Shown in pieces: positions 37,423 to 45,198 of a stretch of DNA of 45,198 bases (position 1 is the stretch's first letter; each line of letters begins with the position of its first letter). The stretch is from Tritrichomonas foetus (lineage: Eukaryota > Parabasalia > Tritrichomonadida > Tritrichomonadidae): positions 33,654 to 78,851 of the forward strand of contig MLAK01000681.1 in assembly GCA_001839685.1 (NCBI GenBank). The letters are read 5' to 3'. A model generated the notes under the pieces. The model saw only the letters and a list, made by a program, of their open reading frames with translations. It ran no database searches and was not told the origin of the DNA. Both the position numbers and the translations under genes were made by a program.

Positions 37423-40122
37423 TTAGTTTTCAAAGATTTCTTCTTCAGTGATTGATATGGTTTTACTATTTCCAATGGCCACAAGTCTCGCAAATATATC
37501 TTCAAGGTGTTCAACAGAAAAAATATAATTTTTGATTCCAAGTTCTTTTCGATTTTCGTCAATGAAGAAAAGCAATTCTTTTATTTTCTTACAATGTGGA
37601 ATTCCAATTGAAATGTTGTTATTTTTATCACTTACAATTTTTGCATCTTTTATTATATTTTTTACTTTATTTACTACTGCTCTTTTCCTCTGAAAAAGCA
37701 GTTCATCTTCATTATATATATTATTTAAATTACTGTTCTCGTTTTGATGATTAAGATCAATTCTTAAAATGTAACCGCAATGTGCGATATGACGTAGTTC
37801 AGTTGGTTTTCCTGCAAAAGGGATGTGCTTATGTGCGAGAATAAGAATTCTAGAACTAATTGATTCTACTTCTTCAAGATCATGCGTTGCAACAATGGTT
37901 GTTGTGTTGGTTAAATTTGAAATAGCTTTCCATATGAGTTGTTTTGATTGGAAGTCTACTCCATCAGTTGGTTCATCAAGTAATAAAATGTGTGGATGAC
38001 CAAGGAGTGCAATTGAAATACAAAGCTTCCTTTTTTGTCCACCACTTAAATCACGCGCAAAAGTGTCCCTCTTTTCATTCATTGTGAATTCATCAAGATA
38101 TAAGTCTACTTCAGACATTGGAACATTTTTAATTGTTGAAAAAAGAGTGAGATTTTCAATTACTGTAAGATATTCGAAATATACATTTTCTTGAAAAGTA
38201 ACGCCAATCAAGTCTTTGATTGAATTTTGTTGATCATTATGACAAAAATTAATTTTCCCACCACTTTTTTCGAGTGCACCAGATAAAACGTTAATTAAGG
38301 TGGATTTTCCGGCACCATTTGAACCAGATAAAATAATGATTTCATTTTCATAGATCACAAAATCGGCTCCATCAAGTGCTAATTTTGTATGATATTTTTT
38401 CACTAATTTCTCGACTTCAAGAACTTTCCGATGAAAACTACTGTCATTCATGTTAGAATTTTTCACAATATTTTCATTATAAACAACTTCATTATTGTCA
38501 TAAATTAAACACTTATTCGCGAATGTGGGATCTTCATTCGAATGACCTTCAGATAAATTAGAGTTAGAAATTAAATCCAACTCGAAATTATCTTTAATTA
38601 CTGTATAGTCATTTTGAATAGAATTATTATAGGGTATAAATGAAAAAATTAACTTCATCCATGATCGAAGCTTCCTTCTATTTTTCTTCGAAATGAGTGG
38701 TTTGCCAAATTCACGTTCATTAATTGCATTAAACACCAAAAATAAAAGAAAATAAAGAATCGAATCAAAAATTAACCAAATTAAAGCTGTTTTCGTGCTA
38801 AAAATCAAATTTTCATCGGTGAAACTTTGTGGTGGTAGTTCTTTTCGACAACTTCGATAAATAGATCCCATTCCTATTTGATAGCATGATAAAGGAACAA
38901 TAGAAAATAAATGACGAATCCAATGATAGGGATTTGTTTCTTTTAATGTGAAAAAGTCATGAATTAGACTCAAACTTATTGATCCCATTAAAAAAGTGAT
39001 CGTATATGATTTACCCTGTGATTGATTTTTTATAAAAGTTGAAAGGAAAAGTTGAAAATTGACAGTCGAAATAGAATAGAAAAAAGTTATCCAAAAAATA
39101 AGGGAAAATTGTGTTCCAATTAAATAAAAATAATTAGTATAACAATAACTCATTAATAGACAAGATGGTAAACATAACAAAATAGGAGTTAAAAAATTTA
39201 CCATCCAATAACAAAACTCTGGACATCCCATTAAAAATAATAAAGTTGTAACTTTTTTCTCTTTTTCATCTAAAATTGCTTCAAAGTCAGGAATAGAAGC
39301 AAGAAAAACAGGAATTGATGATATTAATATAAAGAAAAAAGTAATATCAACAGCAACAACTTTTGGAAGTTCTGGATAATGTTGTGCAGTAATATTCACA
39401 TTCAATAATTTATATAATCTCGGATTTCCAAATTTGTTACGAATGTTCAAACAGGTGAAATAAGTGGTCATTAGATGTAAAGTATCTCTTCTTGGTTCAC
39501 CGTAGAGTGACTGTGTGTAAATTTTAATGATTGGATTTTCATAAACATGATTTCTCATGTTAATTCCAACATTTTTCCTTGAATCGGTGAAAACATTAGA
39601 ATTTTCCCACATTACGCCAAGTGCATTAGAATCAGATCTATCAATAATTGCTTTAATATCTTCAAACTTATTCACAAATTTCACCTTTGTTGAAGTGTTC
39701 ATCAAAAGTGGTCGAAAGACAAAGTTTAAAATATCATGCATGGGCTGATTGTCTGGCATTAAAATCAATTTTGAATTTGGCATGTGAAAAAAAGTGATTA
39801 AATCGATCGGATATTTATCATAATATCGAATTTCTTGAAAACGCCGTTCGTCGAATCTTTCAATTGAAGCACGATAAACCGGATACAAAAGCCAATAAAA
39901 AACGAGCGAAAGCAGAAATTCGATGACTGATAATCGATTCCTCAATTTTATGAGAAATTGCTTCTTAAAAAGTGAGAGAATTATTTTTTTGTATGATGGG
40001 CGTTTGACTGATGAACTCTGATCATTTCCATACGGCTCTATGGGAAGATCTTCGTTCATTTCATTCAATTGAATTCTATTGAATTCAATTGAATTTTGTA
40101 TCGGAGTTATCGTTCCTATCAT
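37423..40122 (-). CDS. ABCA-type half transporter (TMD-NBD)
   Basis: An 899-aa protein from ATG 40122 (seven codons after a TTG opening). The N-terminal 45 residues are cytosolic. One membrane span comes near 65-85, then a roughly 190-residue external domain, then five or six spans between about 270 and 480, as in ABCA half units. The NBD occupies about 570-780: Walker A GSNGAGKST 600-608 (K606), signature LSGGQ 692-696, Walker B ILLLDE 712-717 with P-T-D-G-V-D after it, and H-loop THD. The C-terminal 120 residues are a regulatory-type extension. ABCA proteins move lipids or sterols across membranes. It is divergent from the second ABCA half at 40968. The region directly upstream holds four tandem copies of the candidate promoter element. 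All nucleotide-binding motifs look intact. Confidence 0.92.
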   Translation of the reverse strand: MIGTITPIQNSIEFNRIQLNEMNEDLPIEPYGNDQSSSVKRPSYKKIILSLFKKQFLIKLRNRLSVIEFLLSLVFYWLLYPVYRASIERFDERRFQEIRYYDKYPIDLITFFHMPNSKLILMPDNQPMHDILNFVFRPLLMNTSTKVKFVNKFEDIKAIIDRSDSNALGVMWENSNVFTDSRKNVGINMRNHVYENPIIKIYTQSLYGEPRRDTLHLMTTYFTCLNIRNKFGNPRLYKLLNVNITAQHYPELPKVVAVDITFFFILISSIPVFLASIPDFEAILDEKEKKVTTLLFLMGCPEFCYWMVNFLTPILLCLPSCLLMSYCYTNYFYLIGTQFSLIFWITFFYSISTVNFQLFLSTFIKNQSQGKSYTITFLMGSISLSLIHDFFTLKETNPYHWIRHLFSIVPLSCYQIGMGSIYRSCRKELPPQSFTDENLIFSTKTALIWLIFDSILYFLLFLVFNAINEREFGKPLISKKNRRKLRSWMKLIFSFIPYNNSIQNDYTVIKDNFELDLISNSNLSEGHSNEDPTFANKCLIYDNNEVVYNENIVKNSNMNDSSFHRKVLEVEKLVKKYHTKLALDGADFVIYENEIIILSGSNGAGKSTLINVLSGALEKSGGKINFCHNDQQNSIKDLIGVTFQENVYFEYLTVIENLTLFSTIKNVPMSEVDLYLDEFTMNEKRDTFARDLSGGQKRKLCISIALLGHPHILLLDEPTDGVDFQSKQLIWKAISNLTNTTTIVATHDLEEVESISSRILILAHKHIPFAGKPTELRHIAHCGYILRIDLNHQNENSNLNNIYNEDELLFQRKRAVVNKVKNIIKDAKIVSDKNNNISIGIPHCKKIKELLFFIDENRKELGIKNYIFSVEHLEDIFARLVAIGNSKTISITEEEIFEN

Positions 40123-40142
40123 TTTCCCACATTGTTGTTTCA

Positions 40143-40222
40143 AATAACTTTTTCTTTGTATTGAATAACTTTTTCTTTGTATTGAATAACTTTTTCTTTG
40201 TATTGAATAACTTTTTCTTTGT
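40143..40222. repeat. 21-bp tandem array carrying four AACTTTTTC elements
   Basis: About 3.8 copies of a 21-bp unit beginning AATAACTTTTTC, starting 21 nt upstream of the ABCA ATG at 40122. The exact 9-mer falls at 40146, 40167, 40188 and 40209. The first three units are identical, indicating recent expansion. The array probably lies in the 5' leader or core promoter. Confidence 0.9.
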
Positions 40223-40967
40223 TTTATGACGAAATTGTAAAAAGAAAGAAGTGAATAACTATATTGACAAATGCAAGTTTATTAACGTTTTTCTAAGACC
40301 AGCATTAGTTTTTTTGGTAAAGTGACAATTTTCCTTTGAAAGAAGATCTCTTTTATTCAAATGAGCCTCATAATGTTGCTGATATGTTTAAATGATACTG
40401 TAATATTGATTGTCTATGAGCAATGGGTTTCACGATCAAACAACTTTTTGATTGTTTATTATTTGTAAAATTATGAAAAAGTGAAAAAGTGTAACGTACA
40501 CAACTCCTCTATCTCATAAAACAGCCTTTAGTCTTTGTTAATTATAAATCATTATAATTAAATTTCTTTAAATAATGTCTCTGGAATTATAGTTCCCTAT
40601 TGATAAATATTCCATACGATATTCTTATTTTGAAATAAATGGGCAAAAATATTGAAATAAATCCAAAAAATAGAGATATTTTGATATCAAAGGAATTACA
40701 TATATTATAAATAATGAGATTTAGAAGAAAAATAATTTTATATCACCATTTTAAAAAATATATCGTTTTTAACTTCTTTATCATGGGAAAAAAGTGGGCA
40801 AATAAGGAATATCAATTGAATAAATCTTTCATTTGATATGAATTATGAAAAAGTTCAATCACTAAACAGCTTTTCTCAGAATTTCTCAAACTTTGTTAAT
40901 CTTTCAAAAAAAAATTTTGTCAAAAATCCTTAGAAAAGAATAAGATCCTCATACAAAAAGTTATCAA
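40223..40967. promoter_or_regulatory. Divergent promoter region between two ABCA genes
   Basis: AT-rich DNA with GAAAAAGTT at 40847-40855 (113 nt before the ATG at 40968), AACTTTTTG at 40442-40450, two GAAAAAGTG near 40474-40490 and CAAAAAGTT at 40954-40962, six bases before the ATG. TCATA just before it fits an initiator. Confidence 0.45.
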
Positions 40968-43277
40968 ATGAGATCATCTCAACTCCAAGCCATTTTTTTT
41001 CGAAGATGGGTCAAAATGAAACGATCCAAAGCGACAATGATAATTTCGTTTCTTATGACCTTGATTTTCTCAATTGTTGCGATTGTCGCCGAAGCATTAA
41101 TGAAATCGCTTATGGGAAGCTCCGACGAGCCGCTCACCTTCAAATCCTTTGCAAACCACCCGACCGCGCTAATGTTCGTTACTGGCGGCACGACCTCGAT
41201 TGAATTCCGCCTGAGAGAATTACTCATCAAAATGTTCAGAGACGATACAGGAATTGAGCCAGAAATATTTGATTTCAACAGCCGAGAAGAATTGAACGAT
41301 TTTCTCTACGAACATCAGAAATCACAGAAGGAGCCGCATTATATTGCAATGGGATTTGGATTCAATACATCAAGCTCTGGAGCTTATCTGATTGATGTTT
41401 ATTATAATTCTACTTCCTATTCAACAGATCGTGATGTTGCAGATGTTCAGGTGATTCGCGCTTTATGGAAAGACACCTTCAACTATAATACTGAATTTCG
41501 ATATTCATCAATCAGTGTTGTTTCTAAAATGATGGATATTATTTTTTCACAAGTTGGTCCAATGTTACTAACTTGTGGATTAATTTCTTTTGTTCCAATG
41601 ATTATCACTCAGCCAATTATTGACATACGTGGAGAAATTCGAGAATTCATGATGAGTTGTACTTTAAGTTTATTTGCTTATTGGTTTGGGACTTTCTTAA
41701 TTGATTGGCTTTTATGGACAACTATTGTCACTATTGTATGGCTTATTTTTGTTGCTTCACAAGTGAAGACATTTTTTGATAATATTTTAAATACATGGTA
41801 TTGTCTGTTGTTGATGGGGCCTTCTTTCATTTTATTCACATATTGCATTTCGTTTATGTTTAAAACACCTGAGTCTGCATCTCGGCAAATGTTTTTAGGT
41901 TTGCTTATCTTAATGCTTATTCCAATGATTGTGGAAATGGTGAGAAAAGTGACCAATCCAATGTGGCTTGAATGGATATGTGCTATTTTACCACCATTGA
42001 ATATTCAACGTGTACTAACAATGATTCTCGCCAATATCGGAATAGCTAAACAGAATTTAAATTATTATTGGACTGAAAATAAACATACACAAGTATTACT
42101 GATCATGCAATATGGCGATGTTGTTATTTATATTATTGTTTTATATATTATTGAGAAAGTTCGAGTAATTTTGCAAAATAAAATTGCCAAACGAACATTT
42201 TCCAACTATTCGGAACAATTCCGTGAAGCTAAAGCTCGATCGTCACGAACACAAGAAGCAATAGATATGGAAGAATCTGTGAAAAATTCTCATGATTTTG
42301 CTATTCGTGTTGAAGATGTTTCTCGATTATTTTTCAACACTGCAGGAAAACCAATCCTCGCAGTAAATGGTGTTTCTCTTGGTATTAAGAAAGAATCACT
42401 TTTTGGTTTTCTTGGTGCAAATGGTGCAGGAAAGACTACTTTGATTAGGATGATTACTTCTTTACTACCTCCATCACATGGTACAATTGAGATTTTTGGT
42501 AAAAACATTGAAGAAATGAATGATCCAACAGCAATTGCAGTTTGTCCTCAATTTAACAATCATTTGTGCATTGAAATGACACCAGGTGAACACTTTGAAC
42601 TTTATGGAAAGTTGTTTGAAATGTCTGAAGAAGAAGAAAAACAAAAATGTAAAGAATTAATATCTGCTTTAAATTTAACAAAATTAAAAGATCGTCCTTT
42701 GAATGAATTGAGTGGTGGTGATGTTCGAAAAGTTGCCATTGCTTTGTCTTTCTTTGGTCCATCAAAAATTATACTACTTGATGAACCTACTGCTTCACTT
42801 GATCCAGTTGCTCGTCATGATGTTCATGAAATGCTATTGAAATATCGCAGTGATAAAACATTCATGCTTTGTACACACATTTTAAGTGAAGCTGAAAGTC
42901 TTTGTGATATGATTTCTATCATGATTCATGGTTGTGTTTATACTTGTGGATCTCCACAAGCGCTTACTGAGAAATTTGGAACATTTTATAAAATTGATAT
43001 AATGTTAAATGATGATAGTGAAGAAAGTGCTACGAAATGTGAACAATTCATTCTACAAAATTTGCCAGAAGCAACTTTGTCAATTTCTAGACCAAAATCG
43101 ATGATTTATGATCTTCCATCAAAAGATGTGCAACTTTCTTCTGTGTTCCAAGTGATGGAGGATGGAAAAGAAGGTGATAATGGCTATAGCTACTTTACAT
43201 GTTCTTCATCATCACTTGAGAAAGTGTTTATGGAAATTGTGAAATTATCTGAGTCTGAAGACAGTGTTGTTTTTTAA
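40968..43277 (+). CDS. ABCA-type half transporter (TMD-NBD)
   Basis: A 769-aa protein. The first span is at about 24-45, an external domain of roughly 140 residues follows, then several spans between about 190 and 410 (MLLTCGLISFVPMIITQPII; WFGTFLIDWLLWTTIVTIVW; ILMLIPMIVEMVRK). The NBD spans about 440-690: Walker A GANGAGKTT 483-491 (K489), signature LSGGD 581-585 (Asp in place of the usual Gln), Walker B ILLDEP 602-607, H-loop THI. The C-terminal 80 residues close the protein. LSGGx with R-K following is normal for the ABCA family. It is a half unit and must pair; the divergent neighbour at 37423 is the obvious candidate partner. The first 250 nt of the gene are about 50% GC, the NBD part about 25%. 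Confidence 0.92.
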   Translation: MRSSQLQAIFFRRWVKMKRSKATMIISFLMTLIFSIVAIVAEALMKSLMGSSDEPLTFKSFANHPTALMFVTGGTTSIEFRLRELLIKMFRDDTGIEPEIFDFNSREELNDFLYEHQKSQKEPHYIAMGFGFNTSSSGAYLIDVYYNSTSYSTDRDVADVQVIRALWKDTFNYNTEFRYSSISVVSKMMDIIFSQVGPMLLTCGLISFVPMIITQPIIDIRGEIREFMMSCTLSLFAYWFGTFLIDWLLWTTIVTIVWLIFVASQVKTFFDNILNTWYCLLLMGPSFILFTYCISFMFKTPESASRQMFLGLLILMLIPMIVEMVRKVTNPMWLEWICAILPPLNIQRVLTMILANIGIAKQNLNYYWTENKHTQVLLIMQYGDVVIYIIVLYIIEKVRVILQNKIAKRTFSNYSEQFREAKARSSRTQEAIDMEESVKNSHDFAIRVEDVSRLFFNTAGKPILAVNGVSLGIKKESLFGFLGANGAGKTTLIRMITSLLPPSHGTIEIFGKNIEEMNDPTAIAVCPQFNNHLCIEMTPGEHFELYGKLFEMSEEEEKQKCKELISALNLTKLKDRPLNELSGGDVRKVAIALSFFGPSKIILLDEPTASLDPVARHDVHEMLLKYRSDKTFMLCTHILSEAESLCDMISIMIHGCVYTCGSPQALTEKFGTFYKIDIMLNDDSEESATKCEQFILQNLPEATLSISRPKSMIYDLPSKDVQLSSVFQVMEDGKEGDNGYSYFTCSSSSLEKVFMEIVKLSESEDSVVF

Positions 43278-43561
43278 CAATTGTTGAAGTGAATTTTCAT
43301 TGTTATTATTATTATTGGCTATTTGGTATAAAGATAAAAATAAAATTTTCTATTCGTGAATTTATGATTAATTTTTATTTCGTTTGTTTAATCATTATTT
43401 GAAACTGAGTTTCTTTTTTAATTCAATTAATCACGAAACAAATATTTTCAAAACTGAACATTTATTGTCAATCTTCAGCCATGGCATAATCATTTCTGAA
43501 TTAAATATCATTACTACTTATTTATTAGTTCATAGATTTCGGAAATAGATTGTCATTAATC
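43278..43561. other. 3' intergenic spacer
   Basis: AT-rich flank after the ABCA gene. No feature is seen. Confidence 0.5.
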
Positions 43562-43786
43562 TTAAGCATGAATCAAAATCTCTTGTTTATCAAGCAATTC
43601 TATCAGTGAAAGAATTGCTGAAATACCAAAAAATACGATTTGTCGATTCTTTGAAGTTAAATGTGTTTCCCTTTGTTGTAGATCTAAAAAATCATGTAAT
43701 TCAGTGCCTATTAGATATCTTTTGTGTTGAAGACAGGTAAAAAAAATAAATAAATAAATTAAAGAAAATGCAACAAATATGGTTTT
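43562..43786 (-). pseudogene. Remnant of a membrane-protein gene C-terminus
   Basis: A 74-codon open frame with no ATG, ending at TAA (43562-43564). It reads as a hydrophobic span (FVAFSLIYLFIFF), a polar helical stretch (CLQHKRYLIGTELHDFLDLQ, then RETHLTSKNRQ) and a second span (IVFFGISAILSLIELL), then a short tail. The pattern span-helix-span is protein-like. No acceptor splice signal of the trichomonad type (ACTAACACACAG) is found upstream, so it is more likely a decayed fragment than a last exon. The family is not recognised. Confidence 0.35.
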
Positions 43787-43856
43787 TTATAAACAATTTC
43801 AAAATCAACAAAAACAAAACAAAATATGACTGTTTTTCTCCAGCAATTTTTGTAGT

Positions 43857-44441
43857 TCAACTACAGCATCCCTTCTTTGTGTCAGCCGCTTCAATTTCAC
43901 CTTTTCCTTCTTCTTTCAACCTGCCCTGGTCATTCTGTATGATATCTTCAGCGATTGCCTTAAAAACCGCTTCAACGGAGGCGAAGTCTTTCGCTGATGT
44001 TTTGAAAAAGTGGTAGTTGGCATTTTCGGCCCACGTTTGAAGCTCATTAACCGGAATTACGCAATCAAGGTCGATCTTGTTTGCGCAGACATAAACACGG
44101 CACGATGGTGGACAATTGTTTTTCAGGACTTCGATCCAATTTTCTTTTGTTGTATAGCTGGCGATATTCGTGGTGTCGATGACGAGAATTGCTGCCGTGG
44201 AGTTCCGTGAATACATCGGAATGAGGGAGCGATACCTCTCCTGTCCAGCTGTGTCCCAAATATGGAGCTGGACTGGACCAGTTGACGCATTTACCGCTTT
44301 TGATACGAAAGATGCACCAACGGTGCTTTCTGATTCGCTCTCGAAAACTTTGTTGTTGAATTGCGAAATAAGACTAGTTTTGCCGACGGATGGCTCCCCA
44401 ACAAGGATTACTTTTGATTCGGTTGCATTCATCATCTTCAT
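43857..44441 (-). CDS. Rab-family small GTPase (Rab5-like)
   Basis: A 194-aa protein, counted from ATG at 44441 (the frame runs ten codons further upstream through a poly-A tract to another ATG at 44471). G1 GEPSVGKTS (about 15-23), switch I STVGASF with the G2 Thr, G3 WDTAGQERYRSL, G4 NKID (about 122-125), G5 TSAK, and a C-terminal GCCS for geranylgeranylation. The WDTAGQERYRSL and TVGASF sequences fit the Rab5/Rab21/Rab22 group of early-endosome GTPases best. All nucleotide contacts are present, including the catalytic Gln of the G3 box. The coding region is relatively GC-rich, in contrast to its flanks. It probably controls endocytic vesicle fusion. The coding strand has 16 A in a row running into the ATG. 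Confidence 0.93.
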   Translation of the reverse strand: MKMMNATESKVILVGEPSVGKTSLISQFNNKVFESESESTVGASFVSKAVNASTGPVQLHIWDTAGQERYRSLIPMYSRNSTAAILVIDTTNIASYTTKENWIEVLKNNCPPSCRVYVCANKIDLDCVIPVNELQTWAENANYHFFKTSAKDFASVEAVFKAIAEDIIQNDQGRLKEEGKGEIEAADTKKGCCS

Positions 44442-44456
44442 TTTTTTTTTTTTTTT
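44441..44456 (-). promoter_or_regulatory. A16 tract directly at the Rab start codon
   Basis: Sixteen A on the coding strand, the last being the A of the chosen ATG. It either is a poly-A-rich 5' leader or encodes five Lys if translation starts at 44471. It is likely length-variable. Confidence 0.6.
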
Positions 44457-45198
44457 GAAATAAAGAAACATGGTTAATTTAATTTACCTTTATTACAAAA
44501 GTGGCAAATACCACATCACACTCATTTTCTAAGCAAGAATCAATTTTACTTTTTAAATATTTAGATAGTCATAACAAGTTCATGTACTTGTTTTACGATT
44601 CCGATCACCAAACTTTGTTATTTCATCATAAGTTGTGATTTCGTCACAATTTATTGGTTCAGAAATACCTATCTAAATGATAAAAGTTATTCTGCTAAAG
44701 TACTAAATGATAAAATAGTTATTTGTCTATGGATAATTTAATTTCCAAAAATTCGAAAATAATTCACCATAATTAATGAATAACATGATGAAACAGATAA
44801 TTCATTATGATGGTTTTCAAAATATTTTCTAACTTGATAATAATATAGAACTCAAAGATACAGATTATTTCTACAATATTTCTGTAGTAATCAATTCTAG
44901 ATATTTTTTCGACAAATTTAATGATATCTAAGAGATTCCCAAGTCATTTGCTTACTGTGCCTAATCATTAATCATCCTTGGTATCCATAGTATGATAAGA
45001 ATTAATGACACAAAAAGAGTCTGAGATTACAAATCTTATTTTGGATGAAGCATTTACTAGAATAATAATCATTTTGGTCATATTCTCTATATGAAGTGTT
45101 TCTAACTCAAAAATAGGAATTCTTTATCATAAAATAGAGATCTACATAGAATAATTATTATACACACATCGTATAAAGATATTTTGAATCAACTTTTT
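44457..45198. other. Intergenic spacer to the window end
   Basis: Upstream DNA of the Rab gene and spacer, strongly AT-rich. I see no motif copy, coding-like frame, repeat or RNA gene. Confidence 0.5.

Noticed and set aside
1..45198. tRNA, rRNA, CRISPR arrays, operons or prokaryotic signals
   Set aside because: None were found by eye; gene structure and families are eukaryotic.

Overview
The window looks like nuclear DNA of a parabasalid protist (trichomonad), most like Tritrichomonas; the species is inferred, not proven. Reasons: very AT-rich intergenic DNA, almost all genes as single uninterrupted exons, the standard code with TAA, TAG and TGA all used as stops, and TCA(C/T)(A/T)-like initiator sites a few bases upstream of many ATGs. 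The protein families also fit: degenerate ankyrin/DUF3447 genes, a PH-like/LRR protein, a STE20/PAK kinase, Rab, half-size ABCA transporters, DUF4419, and Asn/Ser/Gln-rich tails. I saw no tRNA, rRNA, CRISPR array or clear intron. Several reading frames open at TTG, so I moved their starts to the first in-frame ATG.

Layout. 1-6256: a coiled-coil membrane protein (+), two tiny proline-rich ORFs, a coiled-coil protein (-) with a partial duplicate of its 5' end lying upstream of it, and a PAK-like kinase (-). 7042-10212: a large type I membrane protein whose C-terminal third resembles the CatSper delta/epsilon auxiliary subunits of the flagellar calcium channel. 10551-18694: a PIAS-type SUMO E3 ligase (-), a TPR protein (+), a DUF4419 protein (-), a CUE-domain protein (-) and a small acidic protein (-). 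19247-23409: a decayed zone with a broken ankyrin gene (+) and a second hidden pseudogene (-). 23415-28031: a prion-like N/Q/Y-rich protein with a helical domain (+), an intergenic region with a perfect 17-bp GC-rich stem, a 7TM TOM1/THH1-like protein (+), a 16-bp minisatellite, and a small protein (-). 28720-37034: a 1415-aa helical-repeat protein (-) and a 1260-aa PH-like/LRR/disordered protein (-). 37423-43277: two divergent half-size ABCA transporters. 43562-44441: a membrane-protein remnant and a Rab GTPase (-).

Genes alternate strands and appear to be transcribed singly, so no operon-like unit is proposed. Functionally they cover cytoskeleton and signalling (PAK-like kinase, CARMIL-like LRR protein), membrane traffic (Rab, ABCA, TOM1-like), SUMO/ubiquitin biology (PIAS, CUE) and possibly flagellar calcium entry (CatSper-like).

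The main shared signal is the 9-mer GAAAAAGTT (either orientation). It recurs upstream of about nine genes, including a 21-bp tandem array carrying four copies beside an ABCA gene. It is a candidate promoter element that I do not recognise from published trichomonad motifs.
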